NCBI RefSeq assembly: GCF_019599465.1
Contig: NZ_RKLR01000005.1
Span: 186,001-250,000 of the forward strand
Direction: 5' to 3'
Source: Haloarcula rubra
GTDB taxonomy: Archaea > Halobacteriota > Halobacteria > Halobacteriales > Haloarculaceae
Length of the DNA stretch: 64,000 nucleotides
This document shows, in pieces, positions 7,957 through 19,277 of the stretch. The position numbers and the translations under genes were made by a program. How positions within the stretch are numbered: the first letter of the stretch is position 1; the number at the start of each line of letters is the position of its first letter. Under the pieces are notes generated by a model. It saw only the letters and a list, made by a program, of their open reading frames with translations. It did no database searches and was not told the origin of the DNA.

Positions 7957-8823
7957 GTGTCATACGACGACTACCACCGGCAGAAGAAGGTCATCGTCAC
8001 CGTCGCCACCACGGGGGCGGTCCACGGCAAGGACGCGAACCCGAACCTGCCCGAACAGCCAGAGGAAATCGCACAACAGGTGGCGGCCTGCGAGGACCTC
8101 GGTGCGTCTATCGCCCACGTCCACGGCCGGAACGAACACGGCGAGAACGACGCGACGCGCTTGCAGGAGGTCAACGACGCGATTCGCGACCACTGCGACG
8201 ACATCATCGTCCAGAACACCACCGGCGGGCAGAGTCCCTACGAGCGCCGGGTCGCGGGCATCCGGACCGACCCGCCGCCGGAGATGGCCTCCCTCGATTT
8301 GGGCCCGTTCAAACGGGACAAGCACATCATCACGAACCACACCCGCAACAACATCGAGCGCCTCGCCGTCGAGATGCAGTCGAAGGGCATCAAACCTGAA
8401 CTGGAGGTGTTCAACTCCGGCCAGCTCGCCGAGGTCAAACGCCTCGTCGACGAGGGACTGGTCGAGGAGCCCCCGTACGTCAACCTCATCTTCGGCGGGT
8501 CGTTCACGCCCGCGAACCCGCGGACCCTGCTCACGATGGTCGACAACGTCCCCGACGGCGCGGAGTTCAACGTCCTCGCCATCGGGCCACACCAACTCCC
8601 GCTGACGACGATGGCGGTCCTGCTGGGAGGGCACGTCCGCGTCGGGATGGAGGACAACCTCTACTACCGCCGCGGCGAGAAAGCACAGAGTAACCAGCAA
8701 CTCGTCCGCCGGACCGTCGAGATTATCGAGCGACTCGACCGTGAGGTGGCGACGCCCGCCGAGGCCCGCGAGATGCTCGGCATCACCCGGCAACAGGTCG
8801 AACAGCCTGCCGACGGGGACTGA
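7957..8823 (+). CDS. Beta-keto acid cleavage enzyme (BKACE, DUF849 family)
   Basis: A 288-residue TIM-barrel enzyme of the BKACE family, which cleaves a beta-keto acid with acetyl-CoA. 3-Keto-5-aminohexanoate cleavage enzyme (Kce) of lysine fermentation is the best-known member. VIVTVATTGAVHGKDANPNLP at the N-terminus, the zinc-binding AHVHGR (53-58) and the ELEVFN and LIFGG strands fit. The late GHVRVGMEDN motif carries the conserved glutamate. The start is GTG 7957. It stands alone between divergent and convergent neighbours, so the substrate in this organism cannot be deduced. Confidence 0.88.
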   Translation: MSYDDYHRQKKVIVTVATTGAVHGKDANPNLPEQPEEIAQQVAACEDLGASIAHVHGRNEHGENDATRLQEVNDAIRDHCDDIIVQNTTGGQSPYERRVAGIRTDPPPEMASLDLGPFKRDKHIITNHTRNNIERLAVEMQSKGIKPELEVFNSGQLAEVKRLVDEGLVEEPPYVNLIFGGSFTPANPRTLLTMVDNVPDGAEFNVLAIGPHQLPLTTMAVLLGGHVRVGMEDNLYYRRGEKAQSNQQLVRRTVEIIERLDREVATPAEAREMLGITRQQVEQPADGD

Positions 8824-8888
8824 GCCGCGCCGGTAGCGGGCCGCGCCGACCGAGTAACAGGTGGCTACCGACCTCTCGCCGTCGTCTC

Positions 8889-9785
8889 TCACCGCTCGCG
8901 TTCGGACCCCGTTCGCGTCTCCCACAGCGTCACCAACCGCGTCAGGGTCTCGTTGACCGGCACCGGCGTCGTCGCGGCGTCGACGACGTAGCCGTTGATA
9001 GCGGCGATCTCCGTCCGCCGACCCACCTCGACGTCCTGCAACATCGACGAGCGGTTGGCGGCGGTGTCGCGGATCACGCGCTCGGCCAGCGAGACTGCCC
9101 GGTCGTCCGAGAGGTCGACGCCCCGTTCGCGGGCGACGCGGGCCGTCTCGCGGGCGGCGTCGGCGGCCAGCGTCCGACCGGGGCCGTCGGCCAGCGCGCC
9201 GTTCTCGACGCGGGCCAGCGCCGTCGTCGCGTTGATGGCCGCGTTGACGGCCAGTTTCTCCCAGAGACGCGTCGGCATGTCCGTCGCCACCGTCGTCTCG
9301 ACGCCGGCTGCCTCGAACGCCGTGCCTACGTCCTCGGCCGCCGCCGAGGGGCCGCCCTCGCGGGCCCCCAGCACCACCTCGCCGCGCCCGGTGAAGTCGA
9401 CCCGACCCGGGTCCACGAGGTTCGCGCCGTAGGTGCAGGTGCCCGCGAGCACCGGACAGTCCAGTTCGGCCGCCAGCGTTCCCTCGTTCCCCATCCCGTT
9501 CTGGACCGAGAGGCACGCCTCCAGCGAGCAGTCTGCGAGCGCCGCCGCGGCGTCGGCGGTGTCGTAGCTCTTGACCGTCACCAGCGCGAGGTCGGCGCCC
9601 GCCGGCGGGTCGGTGTCGGCCGCCGGGTCGACGTGGAAGGACTCGGTGCCGACCACGTCCAGTCCCGCCCGCCGGACGGTCCCGACGTGTGGCTCCCGAC
9701 CGACCAGCGTCACGTCGTGTTCGCGGGCGAGCAACCCGCCGAGGAGGCTGCCGAGACTGCCCGCACCGACGACGACGATGTCCAT
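8889..9785 (-). CDS. panE: 2-Dehydropantoate 2-reductase
   Basis: A 298-residue NADPH-dependent ketopantoate reductase that makes pantoate for coenzyme A. The Rossmann motif VVVGAGSLGS is at residues 4-13. K72 in VTVKSYD, N96 in VQNGMGN, and the catalytic K177-x3-N181-x3-N185 series match E. coli PanE (K176, N180, N184). The C-terminal domain keeps SSMLQDVEVGRRTEI with the substrate-binding Ser and Glu. ATG 9785 gives the usual MDIVVVGAG start. Confidence 0.92.
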   Translation of the reverse strand: MDIVVVGAGSLGSLLGGLLAREHDVTLVGREPHVGTVRRAGLDVVGTESFHVDPAADTDPPAGADLALVTVKSYDTADAAAALADCSLEACLSVQNGMGNEGTLAAELDCPVLAGTCTYGANLVDPGRVDFTGRGEVVLGAREGGPSAAAEDVGTAFEAAGVETTVATDMPTRLWEKLAVNAAINATTALARVENGALADGPGRTLAADAARETARVARERGVDLSDDRAVSLAERVIRDTAANRSSMLQDVEVGRRTEIAAINGYVVDAATTPVPVNETLTRLVTLWETRTGSERER

Positions 9786-9866
9786 ACGCCACCGGAGGGC
9801 AGGGTCGTACAAAAGCGTTCCAGCGCGGACCGCCAGCCACAACACCACGCGCCGCGACTAGCGGGT

Positions 9867-10430
9867 ATGGACGAGACGAACCCCGAGTCGGACGCCGACC
9901 GGATGGCCGAGGCCATCGAAGCCGTCGGCGTCGACCGCCTCACTGACGCCATCGTCGACGCGTGGGAGCGGGCCGGACTCGACACCGGCGCGCCGACGTG
10001 GCCCGACGACGAGCCACGGTTCCGGGTGCGCCAGCCCGCGGAGGCCACGGACGCCCGCGTCGACGTCCTCGCGGGGGTCTTGGACGCCACCCCACGCGAC
10101 GCCGAGACGACGTTCCTCTACCTCGACGTGGGCCGGCGCGCGGACGTCACCGGCCGCCCGCGCTTCGAACTGGAGACGCTCTCGGGCCACCCGGACGTCA
10201 CCGTCGCCGACGACCACACCGCCGGCACCGTCCCGTTCTCGGCCGAGACGTTCGAGGCCGTCGCCACGCTGGCCGACGAGGTGGCCTATCTCGTCGTCCG
10301 GGACGCAGACGGCGATGCCCTGGTCGAGTGGCGCGAGGAGACGGTCCGCTTTAGCGTCCCCGAGGACGCGCTGACGGCGGTGACGACGGGACTCGACGCG
10401 GGCACGGCCGACCGCGTCGAACGGGACTGA
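9867..10430 (+). CDS. Conserved haloarchaeal protein of unknown function
   Basis: A 187-residue, very acidic soluble protein starting MDETNPESDADRMAEAIE. It has no membrane segment and no cofactor motif that I can see. The middle part alternates beta strands (TTFLYLDVGRR, FELETLSGHPDVTV, EVAYLVVRDADGDALVEWRE). Codon use and acidity match the neighbours, so it is a real gene. It diverges from panE. Confidence 0.7.
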   Translation: MDETNPESDADRMAEAIEAVGVDRLTDAIVDAWERAGLDTGAPTWPDDEPRFRVRQPAEATDARVDVLAGVLDATPRDAETTFLYLDVGRRADVTGRPRFELETLSGHPDVTVADDHTAGTVPFSAETFEAVATLADEVAYLVVRDADGDALVEWREETVRFSVPEDALTAVTTGLDAGTADRVERD

Positions 10431-10460
10431 ACCGCGAGAAATCGGGGTTCGGGGCGCCGC

Positions 10461-10763
10461 TCAGTCCTCCTGCCAGTAGTAAATATCCTCTTTCGGCGCG
10501 CCACAGGACGGGCACTCCTCGGGAAGTTTCTCTATCTGCCCCATCTCGCCACACTCCCAGCAGCGCCACATCAGTTCCGCCTCGCCGGCCTTGCCGGTCG
10601 AGACGTGTTCGCTGGAGAGCGCCTCGATGCCCTCGTCGACGGTCACGTAGAAGCCGTGCTCGTCGAACCCCCGTATGGTCCCGATTTCGTTGCCAGCGTC
10701 GTCGTACACCGTCTGACCGAACGCGACCTTGTTGCTCTCGGAGCCCGTGGACATGTCGCTCAT
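10461..10763 (-). CDS. PRC-barrel-like plus rubredoxin-type zinc ribbon protein
   Basis: A 100-residue protein. Residues 15-50 (GQTVYDDAGNEIGTIRGF) look like a PRC-barrel beta domain. The C-terminal CWECG and CPSCGAP pairs (from residue 68) form a rubredoxin-like zinc or iron ribbon ending EDIYYWQED. Such short ribbon proteins are common in haloarchaea, with unproven roles in electron transfer or protein binding. It lies just downstream of metX on the same strand. Confidence 0.75.
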   Translation of the reverse strand: MSDMSTGSESNKVAFGQTVYDDAGNEIGTIRGFDEHGFYVTVDEGIEALSSEHVSTGKAGEAELMWRCWECGEMGQIEKLPEECPSCGAPKEDIYYWQED

Positions 10764-10797
10764 ACAGACTAGTAGTCGCGTCGAAGTGTGTTAAAGA

Positions 10798-12003
10798 CTA
10801 GCGTGAGAAGAGGCTGTTGTGGACCGGCGCGAAGTCCGACGGTTCCTCGGCGCTCTCCTGCGTGTCGGAGATAGCGTTCCCGTCGAGCCCTTCGTCGAGG
10901 AAGTCGGCCAGCGGCGGGCCGACGCTGTCGGGTTCGACGAGGAAGGCGTCGTGGCCGTAGTCGGAGTCGACGACGTGGTGGGCGACGCCGGTGTCGGTCT
11001 CTCGCAGGGCGTCGGCGAGTGCCTCCGACTGCTGGGTCGTGAAGTGCCAGTCGCCGGTGAACGACATCACCAGCGCCGTGCCGTCGAAGGCCGCCAGCGC
11101 GTCGGCGTCGCCCTCGAACCCCGAGGAGAGGTCGTAGTTGTCCATCGCCCGCGTCAGGTAGAGGTAGCTGTTGGCGTCGAAGCGCTCGACGAACTTCGAG
11201 GCGTTGTAGTCCAGATACGACTCCACGTCGCGGTACGGGAAGAAGCGCCCGGCGGGGTCCGTGGGGAACGCGCGTTCGGCCTCTCGCGTGGCCGCGCGGC
11301 GGCCGAACCGCCGCTCCATGCTCGACTTCGAGAAGTACATCACGTGGCCGAGTTGTCGAGCGAGCGCCAGTCCCTCGTCGGGGTGTTCGCCGTCGCCGTA
11401 GTAGTCGCCGCCGTTCCAGTGCTCGTCGGTCGTGATGGCTCGGCGAGCGATGCCGTCGAGCGCGAGACACTGCGGGTCGAGGCGAGGGGCGGCGGCGATG
11501 GGGACTATCTTCTCGACGTGGTCGGGGTGGCGTTTCGCCCACTCGAGGACGTTCATGCCGCCGACGCTGCCGCCGACGACCGCGTAGAGCGCCGGGATGC
11601 CCAGTTCGTCCAGCAGGCGTCGCTGGGCCTCGGTCCAGTCGGCGACCGTGACGGGGGGGAAGTCCGGACCGTAGGGCTCGCCCGTCTCGGGGTTCTCGCT
11701 GGAGGGGCCGCTGGACCCGTAACACGACCCGGGGACGTTCACACAGACGACGAAGTACTCTTTGGTGTCGATGGCCTTCCCCGGCCCGACGATGTCGTCC
11801 CACCACGCGTACGCCTGGTCGCCCTCCTCGAACCGGCCCCGCGAGGCGACGTGTGCGCTCCCTGTCAGGGCGTGACAGACCAGCACCGCGTTGTCGCCCT
11901 CGAACTCGCCGTACGTCTCGTAGGCCAGTTCGAGGTCGGCGATGGTCTCACCGCACTGGAACTCGAACTCGCCGAGCGAGACGGTCTGTGACTCGACGCT
12001 CAT
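10798..12003 (-). CDS. metX: Homoserine O-acetyltransferase
   Basis: A 401-residue alpha/beta-hydrolase-fold acyltransferase that activates homoserine with acetyl-CoA for methionine synthesis. [15 protein letters not shown] (38-52), the oxyanion and substrate segment [14 protein letters not shown] (89-102), the nucleophile S146 in [14 protein letters not shown], and the late [13 protein letters not shown] holding the catalytic Asp and His are all present. Its ATG overlaps the stop of metY (ATGA), so the two are one operon in pathway-reversed order. The other reading frames open over this region are shadows. Confidence 0.94.
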   Translation of the reverse strand: MSVESQTVSLGEFEFQCGETIADLELAYETYGEFEGDNAVLVCHALTGSAHVASRGRFEEGDQAYAWWDDIVGPGKAIDTKEYFVVCVNVPGSCYGSSGPSSENPETGEPYGPDFPPVTVADWTEAQRRLLDELGIPALYAVVGGSVGGMNVLEWAKRHPDHVEKIVPIAAAPRLDPQCLALDGIARRAITTDEHWNGGDYYGDGEHPDEGLALARQLGHVMYFSKSSMERRFGRRAATREAERAFPTDPAGRFFPYRDVESYLDYNASKFVERFDANSYLYLTRAMDNYDLSSGFEGDADALAAFDGTALVMSFTGDWHFTTQQSEALADALRETDTGVAHHVVDSDYGHDAFLVEPDSVGPPLADFLDEGLDGNAISDTQESAEEPSDFAPVHNSLFSR

Positions 12004-13286
12004 GTGGCACGCTCGATGGCGTCGTCGATGTCGGCCACGACGTCGGCCGGGTCCTCGATACCGACGCTCATCCGGACGAGGTCCGGGCTGACGCCGCTCG
12101 CGCGCTGTTCGTCCTCGGAGAGTTGGGCGTGGGTGGTCGAGGCGGGGTGGATGACCAGCGTCTTCGCGTCCCCGATGTTCGCGAGGAACTGCGCCAACTC
12201 GGTCTCCTCGCAGAACCGTCGGCCGGCGTCGTACCCGCCTTCGAGACCGAACGTGACGACGCCGCCGAACCCGCCCTCTAAGTACGTCTCGGCGAGGTGG
12301 TGGGTCTCGTGGCTCTCCAGTCCGGGGTAGGTGACCCACGACACATCGGGATGGTCCTGTAGGTGTTCGGCGACGGTGAGCGCGTTCGAGCAGTGTCGCT
12401 CCATCCGGAGCGAGAGGGTCTCGCTGCCCTGCATGGTCGCCCACGCGTCGAACGGTTTCTGGCCGTCGCCGAGCGCGCGCAACCCGCGCTGGCGGGCGGC
12501 CATCGAGAACGCACGGTCGCCGAACCGCTCGGCGAAGTTCGCGTCGAACGCCGGGTTCTGGCCGCCCATCTCCGGGTACTTCTCGGGGTACTCGCCCCAC
12601 GGGAACGACCCGCCGTCGGCGAGGACGCCGCCGATAGTCGTGCCGGACCCGTGAATCCACTTCGTCGTCGACTCCCAGACGATGTCGACCCCGTGGTCCA
12701 GCGGTCGACAGAGCGCCGGCGTCCCGAACGTGTTGTCGACGAACAGGGGGACGCCGTGGTCGTGGGCCACCTCGGCGATGGCTTCCAGCGGCGGTACGAC
12801 CAGCGAGGGGTTCCCGATGGTCTCACAGTGGACGTAGGCGGTGTCGTCGTCGATGGCGTCGGCGTAGGCGTCGGGGTCTAAGGTGTCGACGAAGCGGGTG
12901 TCGATACCCCGTCGGCTGGCGGTGTTCGCGAGGTAGGAGTGCGTACCGCCGTAGATAGAGGAGGCCGAGACGACGTTGTCGCCGGCCGACGCCAGCACCG
13001 TCGTCGCGGCGTCGAGCGCGGCCATCCCGGACCCGGTGGCGACGGCGTCGACGGCGTTCTCCAGCGACGCCAGTCGGTTTTCGAGCATCCGTACCGTCGG
13101 GTTGTCGAACCGCGAGTAGACGTTGCCGTCGTCCTCCAGGGCGTAGCGGTCGGCGGCCGTCTCCGCGTCCTCGAAGACGTACGAGGAGGTCTGATAGATG
13201 GGCGGAGCACGCGCCCCGGTCGCCGGGTCGGGGTCCTCCTGTCCGGCGTGGACGCATCTCGTCCCGAATCCGTAGCGGTCGGTCAT
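12000..13286 (-). CDS. metY: O-acetylhomoserine sulfhydrylase (aminocarboxypropyltransferase)
   Basis: A 428-residue PLP enzyme of the Cys/Met metabolism family that makes homocysteine from O-acetylhomoserine and sulfide. The PLP lysine is K209 in [20 protein letters not shown] (57-64), VATGSGMAA (82-90) and the late [16 protein letters not shown]-type motif (here [16 protein letters not shown]) are typical. The length and the long middle segment [10 protein letters not shown] fit MetY rather than the shorter MetB/MetC. The start ATG 13286 lies about 30 bp after a TATA box. It forms an ATGA overlap with metX. Confidence 0.94.
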   Translation of the reverse strand: MTDRYGFGTRCVHAGQEDPDPATGARAPPIYQTSSYVFEDAETAADRYALEDDGNVYSRFDNPTVRMLENRLASLENAVDAVATGSGMAALDAATTVLASAGDNVVSASSIYGGTHSYLANTASRRGIDTRFVDTLDPDAYADAIDDDTAYVHCETIGNPSLVVPPLEAIAEVAHDHGVPLFVDNTFGTPALCRPLDHGVDIVWESTTKWIHGSGTTIGGVLADGGSFPWGEYPEKYPEMGGQNPAFDANFAERFGDRAFSMAARQRGLRALGDGQKPFDAWATMQGSETLSLRMERHCSNALTVAEHLQDHPDVSWVTYPGLESHETHHLAETYLEGGFGGVVTFGLEGGYDAGRRFCEETELAQFLANIGDAKTLVIHPASTTHAQLSEDEQRASGVSPDLVRMSVGIEDPADVVADIDDAIERAT

Positions 13287-13313
13287 GTGCAGTATGCATA
13301 TATCTCTACGCAT

Positions 13314-13319
13314 CTATAA
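13314..13319 (-). promoter_or_regulatory. TATA box of metYX
   Basis: On the reverse strand the sequence reads TTATAG, centred about 30 bp upstream of the metY ATG, giving a leaderless or nearly leaderless transcript. Confidence 0.55.
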
Positions 13320-13428
13320 CCACGAGTTACGGCAAAACTCTCCCCGTGTGGTACGGTAGCGCCTCTGGACGCGGCGGCGAGGACCGTCCTCGGAGGATAC
13401 AAACCGCTGGCACCGGAAGGGGGAGTCG

Positions 13429-13701
13429 ATGACCGACGACGACACGGTTCGGTGCTGGCTGGTCGAACGCTCCAGTTACGGCGACGAGCGGATGGTGACG
13501 CTCGTCTACGCCACGCCCGAGGGCGACCGCCACGTGACCAAACAGTTCTCGACGAACCTCCTGATGAAAAAGCGCGTGACCGCCGCCATCGACGTCGAAC
13601 CCGCTCGATTGGAACCGGTCGACGAGACGGAGACCCGCGAACGGTACGCCACCGAGGCAGAGCGGATGGCAGGCTCCCACAGCCCCGACGAAGAGGTCTG
13701 A
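13429..13701 (+). CDS. Conserved small haloarchaeal protein
   Basis: A 90-residue protein beginning MTDDDTVRCWLVERSSYGDE. It is a mostly beta N-terminal half (MVTLVYATPEGDRHVTKQFS) followed by a charged helix. I cannot assign a function. Codon use and acidity are normal, and an ABC transporter follows on the same strand 72 bp later. Confidence 0.65.
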   Translation: MTDDDTVRCWLVERSSYGDERMVTLVYATPEGDRHVTKQFSTNLLMKKRVTAAIDVEPARLEPVDETETRERYATEAERMAGSHSPDEEV

Positions 13702-13773
13702 CGGCGTCTCGGCGCGCTACCGACCGGTCTATAACACGAAAGACTATACCGGAGGCCGGCACAAGCGGCGCGT

Positions 13774-14697
13774 ATGACCGCCATCGAACTGGACGGCGTC
13801 CGCAAGGAGTTCGGGGACGTCGTCGCCCTGAACGGAGTGGACCTCACGGTCGAGGAGGGTGAGGTATTCGGCTTTCTCGGCCCGAACGGTGCCGGGAAGT
13901 CGACCACCATCAACATCCTGCTCGACTTCGTCCGCCCGACGGCGGGGTCCGCGACGGTCCTCGGTCACGACGTCAACGAGGAGTCGAAGGCCATCCGCGA
14001 ACGAATCGGCGTCCTCCCCGAAGGCTACGACGTCTACGAGCGCCTGACCGGGCGCGAACACGTCGAGTTCGTCGTCGAGTCGAAGGACGCCGACGACGAC
14101 CCGATGGAACTGCTCGAACGGGTCGGCGTCGCCGACGCCGCCGACCGGCGGGCCGGCGGCTACTCGAAGGGGATGAAACAGCGACTGGTGCTGGCGATGG
14201 CGCTCGTCGACGAACCGGACCTCCTCATCCTCGACGAACCGACGACGGGGCTGGACCCCAACGGCGCGCGCAAGATGCGTGACCTCGTGCGCGAGGAGAG
14301 CGAACGCGGCGCCACCGTCTTCTTCTCCTCGCACATCCTCGGGCAGGTCGAAGCCGTCTGTGACACCGTCGGCATCCTCCAGGACGGCGAACTCGTCGCC
14401 AAAGACAGCGTCGAGGGCCTCCGGGCGGCCGCACAGGGCGACATGAAACTCGTCGTCACCGTCGGCGACACGGACGGCCTCGACGCCGCCATCGAGGACG
14501 TGCGCGCCCTCCCCGAAGTGTCCAGCGTGCGAGCGGACACCGACCGCGTCACCGTCAACTGTGACGGCGACGCGAAGATGACCGTCCTCAACACGTTCGA
14601 GGAGTCCGGCGTCGCCGTCGAGGACTTCGAGACCCAGGAGGCGTCGCTGGAGGACCTCTTCAGCGCCTACACCGAGCAACAGGAGGTGGAGGTATGA
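13774..14697 (+). CDS. ABC transporter ATP-binding protein
   Basis: A 307-residue ATPase subunit of an ABC-2 type exporter. Walker A is GPNGAGKST (near residue 37), the signature is YSKGMKQR, Walker B is LLILDEPTTGLDP and the H-loop is SSHIL. A C-terminal extension of about 85 residues with a beta fold is typical of this exporter class. A TATA-like element (ACTATACC at 13743-13750) lies 27 bp before the ATG. The next gene starts inside its stop codon (ATGA), so the product pairs with that permease. The substrate is unknown. Confidence 0.9.
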   Translation: MTAIELDGVRKEFGDVVALNGVDLTVEEGEVFGFLGPNGAGKSTTINILLDFVRPTAGSATVLGHDVNEESKAIRERIGVLPEGYDVYERLTGREHVEFVVESKDADDDPMELLERVGVADAADRRAGGYSKGMKQRLVLAMALVDEPDLLILDEPTTGLDPNGARKMRDLVREESERGATVFFSSHILGQVEAVCDTVGILQDGELVAKDSVEGLRAAAQGDMKLVVTVGDTDGLDAAIEDVRALPEVSSVRADTDRVTVNCDGDAKMTVLNTFEESGVAVEDFETQEASLEDLFSAYTEQQEVEV

Positions 14698-15719
14698 GCA
14701 CCGCCAGCGAGGGCGGCCTCGCCGGGCTGGACCGTCTGCTCAGGAACACCTTCGAGTGGTACACCGTCTCGAAGAAGGAGTTCAAGGACGCCATCCGGTC
14801 GAAGGGGCTGTGGCTGCTGGGGCTCATCTTCACGACGGCGTTCATCGCCCCCGTCGCGCTGGCGCTGTACTTCGACATCGGCGTGAGCCAGCAGGGGCAG
14901 GGACTGGGGATGCAACTCCTGCTCTCGCAGGTGTACCTGAACATGGTGACGTTGCTGTTGCCTATCGTCGCCATCTTCCTCGGCTTCGCCGCCATCTCGA
15001 AAGAGCGCACGTCGGGGTCGCTGAAGCTACTGCTGTCTCTCCCGCACTCCCGGAAGGACGTCATTATCGGGAAGGTGCTGGGCCGGTGTGCCGTGCTGGG
15101 CGTGCCGCTGGTCGCCTCGCTGGCCATCACTGCCGTCTTCCTGACGGCGTCGCGACTCACGTTCAAACCCGAACTGTTCGGCCTGTTCTCGTTCTTCACG
15201 GTGGTGTTCGCGCTGGTGTTCGTCGCCATCGTCGTCTCCATCTCCGGGGCCTTCGAGAAGAGCCTCTGGTCGGGCGCCGCGAACTTCATCGTCTACTTCT
15301 ACTTCACGTTCCTCTGGAACGCCGGCGCCAACGGCGTCGGGAACATCCTCTCGAACGAACTGGGCGTGACCGGCGCCATCCGCTGGCACGTCGTCTTGCT
15401 GTTGAAACTCGTCAACCCGAATCAGGCCTACAAGACCCTCGTCAACTCGATGCTCGGGTCCGGCGAGGCCCCCGCGCTGTCGGCCCGCTACGGGATGTTC
15501 AGTCAGGGACAAGAGGCGAGTCGCACCATCTGTGCCGACGTCCTCAACGGCGCCCCACAGGCCCAGGAAGGGGTCTTCGGCACCATCGTGACCTGCGCGC
15601 CCGGGTCGGGGTCCCTGCCGTTCTACTACTCCGACCCCGCCGTCGTCGTGTTCATGCTCACGTGGATCGGCATCGCCGCGAGCATCAGTTACTACACGTT
15701 CAACCTCGCGGACCTGTAA
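14694..15719 (+). CDS. ABC-2 type permease
   Basis: A 341-residue membrane subunit. After a short cytoplasmic N-terminus ending VSKKEFKDAIRSKG it has about six hydrophobic helices. The FAAISKERTSGSLKLLLSLP loop (near residue 97) is the coupling segment seen in NosY-like ABC-2 permeases. A long extracellular stretch (about 240-310) contains cysteines near CADVLNG and VTCAPG. It overlaps the ATPase gene by four bases. Confidence 0.88.
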   Translation: MSTASEGGLAGLDRLLRNTFEWYTVSKKEFKDAIRSKGLWLLGLIFTTAFIAPVALALYFDIGVSQQGQGLGMQLLLSQVYLNMVTLLLPIVAIFLGFAAISKERTSGSLKLLLSLPHSRKDVIIGKVLGRCAVLGVPLVASLAITAVFLTASRLTFKPELFGLFSFFTVVFALVFVAIVVSISGAFEKSLWSGAANFIVYFYFTFLWNAGANGVGNILSNELGVTGAIRWHVVLLLKLVNPNQAYKTLVNSMLGSGEAPALSARYGMFSQGQEASRTICADVLNGAPQAQEGVFGTIVTCAPGSGSLPFYYSDPAVVVFMLTWIGIAASISYYTFNLADL

Positions 15720-15769
15720 TCGGGTTCGTCGCTTCGGCGTTTTCGATAGCGGCTCGGGACCGCGACGAA

Positions 15770-15898
15770 CCGCCAGAAAGCCCCCGGCCGCTGGCGGTCG
15801 CTGCCCGACATATCCTCGTTCGCTTCGCTCGCTCGGATAGAGGTCGCGCAGGCGACTGCCCGTCGGCGCCAGCGGACGGCCCCTTTCAGTCCCACCCT
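15770..15898 (-). repeat. Haloarchaeal short repeat, copy 2 (long form)
   Basis: On the minus strand it starts with GGGTGGGACTGAAAGGGG (15897-15880), identical in 18 bases to copy 3 at 52990-53007. It ends with GGGGGCTTTCTGGC near 15785-15772. Between these ends lie about 95 nt with inverted segments that the other copies lack. It fills most of the gap between the convergent ABC permease and ligA genes. Confidence 0.6.
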
Positions 15899-15942
15899 GT
15901 GGACGGTTCATTAGCCAGAACTCCGGTCACCGGAGACTGTCG

Positions 15943-18069
<2,127 letters not shown>

Positions 18070-18098
18070 TCAAAACGGCTCCGCTCCGGCGCGCCCGC

Positions 18099-19211
18099 CT
18101 ACAGGTCCGCGACGTCTTCGATGGCGTCGGTGAGTTCCTCGATGCTCTCGACGGTGTGTTCGCCCATGTGGCCGATGCGGAACGTCTTCTCGCCGAGTTG
18201 CGACCCGTAGCCGTTCGAGAAGACCATGTCGTACTCCTCGGAGACGGCCTCGATGGTCGCGGCGACGTCGATATCCTGCGTGTTCTCGATACAAGAAACC
18301 GTCTGGGAGCGATACCCCTCCTCGGCGTAGAGGTCGAAGTGCTCGCGGGCCCAGTCGTGGACGTACTCGGTCATCTCCGCGTGGCGCTGGTCACGACCCT
18401 CGTGGGTCTCTTCGAGCATGTACTTCATCTGCTTGCGGTAGGCCAGCATGACGGGAATCGCGGGCGTGGAGTGAGTCTGCCCTTTCCGGTCGTAGTAGTC
18501 CAGACAGCGCTGGAAGCCGCCGTACCACGACGCCGACTCCGTGTCTACTTCGCGGTCGTAGGCGTCGTCGCTGACGACACAGACCGCGAGGCCGGGCGGC
18601 ATGGCGAAGGCCTTCTGGGTCGAGGCGAAGATGACGTCGATATTGTGCTCGTCGATATCGACGTAGTCGCCGCCGAGCGCGGAGACGGCGTCGACGACGA
18701 AGTAGGTGTCCGGGTACTCCGCGACGACGTCGCCGATCTCCTCGATGGGGTTGCGGACGCCGGTCGAGGACTCGTTCATCACGGTCGCGACGACGTCGTA
18801 GTGCTTGTCGCTCTGCTCTAGGGTCTCGCGAATGTCCTCGGGTTTGATGGCCTGTCCCCACTCGTACTCGAGGCGGTCGACGTCCTTGCCGAGTCGTTCG
18901 GCGACGTTCGCGTGGCGCTCGCTGAAGCTCCCGCAGGTCGGGACGAGGATGTTCTCGTCGACGAGGTTGAGCGTCGAAGCCTCCCAGAACTCGGTCCCGG
19001 AGGCCGTGAGGATGATGACCTCGTTGTCGGTGCCGAGGAACTCCTTGGTGTCCTCGACGATGGTCGTGTAGAGGTCGGTCATCCGGTCCATACGGTGGCC
19101 GAACATCGGTTGGGCCATCTCCTGGACGACGTCCTCGCGGACTTCGGTCGGGCCGGGAATGTACAGCGTCTTGTCGGGATAGTCGTCTGTGTACTCGCTT
19201 TTCTTGGTCAC
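18099..19211 (-). CDS. Class V aminotransferase (alanine-glyoxylate / serine-pyruvate type)
   Basis: A PLP enzyme of about 370 residues in the AgxT/SPT-like group. Features are TLYIPGPTEVREDV at the N-terminus, FGHRMDRM, and the PLP-binding STQKAFAMPPGLAV with its lysine. The C-terminal RIGHMGEHT segment is also typical. I prefer GTG 19211 (MTKKSEYTDDYPDK); GTG 19220 is possible. The GTG overlaps the stop (GTGA) of a 14-codon frame beginning ATG 19252, which could be a leader peptide or the true N-terminus after a frameshift. Substrate choice (alanine, serine or phosphoserine) cannot be read here. Confidence 0.88.
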   Translation of the reverse strand: MTKKSEYTDDYPDKTLYIPGPTEVREDVVQEMAQPMFGHRMDRMTDLYTTIVEDTKEFLGTDNEVIILTASGTEFWEASTLNLVDENILVPTCGSFSERHANVAERLGKDVDRLEYEWGQAIKPEDIRETLEQSDKHYDVVATVMNESSTGVRNPIEEIGDVVAEYPDTYFVVDAVSALGGDYVDIDEHNIDVIFASTQKAFAMPPGLAVCVVSDDAYDREVDTESASWYGGFQRCLDYYDRKGQTHSTPAIPVMLAYRKQMKYMLEETHEGRDQRHAEMTEYVHDWAREHFDLYAEEGYRSQTVSCIENTQDIDVAATIEAVSEEYDMVFSNGYGSQLGEKTFRIGHMGEHTVESIEELTDAIEDVADL

Positions 19212-19252
19212 GGCTGGCACCTGATAGGTGGAGTCTCGTCGTCGGCAGTCAT
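19208..19252 (-). CDS. Possible 14-codon leader peptide before the aminotransferase
   Basis: An ATG-started frame MTADDETPPIRCQP ends in TGA that overlaps the GTG of the aminotransferase (GTGA). The composition looks haloarchaeal. It may be a translated leader that couples initiation, or chance. Confidence 0.25.
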   Translation of the reverse strand: MTADDETPPIRCQP

Positions 19253-19277
19253 GGTAGTTTTGATACCGGTGTGAGCG

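Noticed and set aside
15880-15897. CRISPR repeat, because GTGGGACTGAAAG resembles haloarchaeal repeats ending in GTGGGATTGAAGC
   Set aside because: Copies are single, far apart, and not spaced with spacers of constant length.
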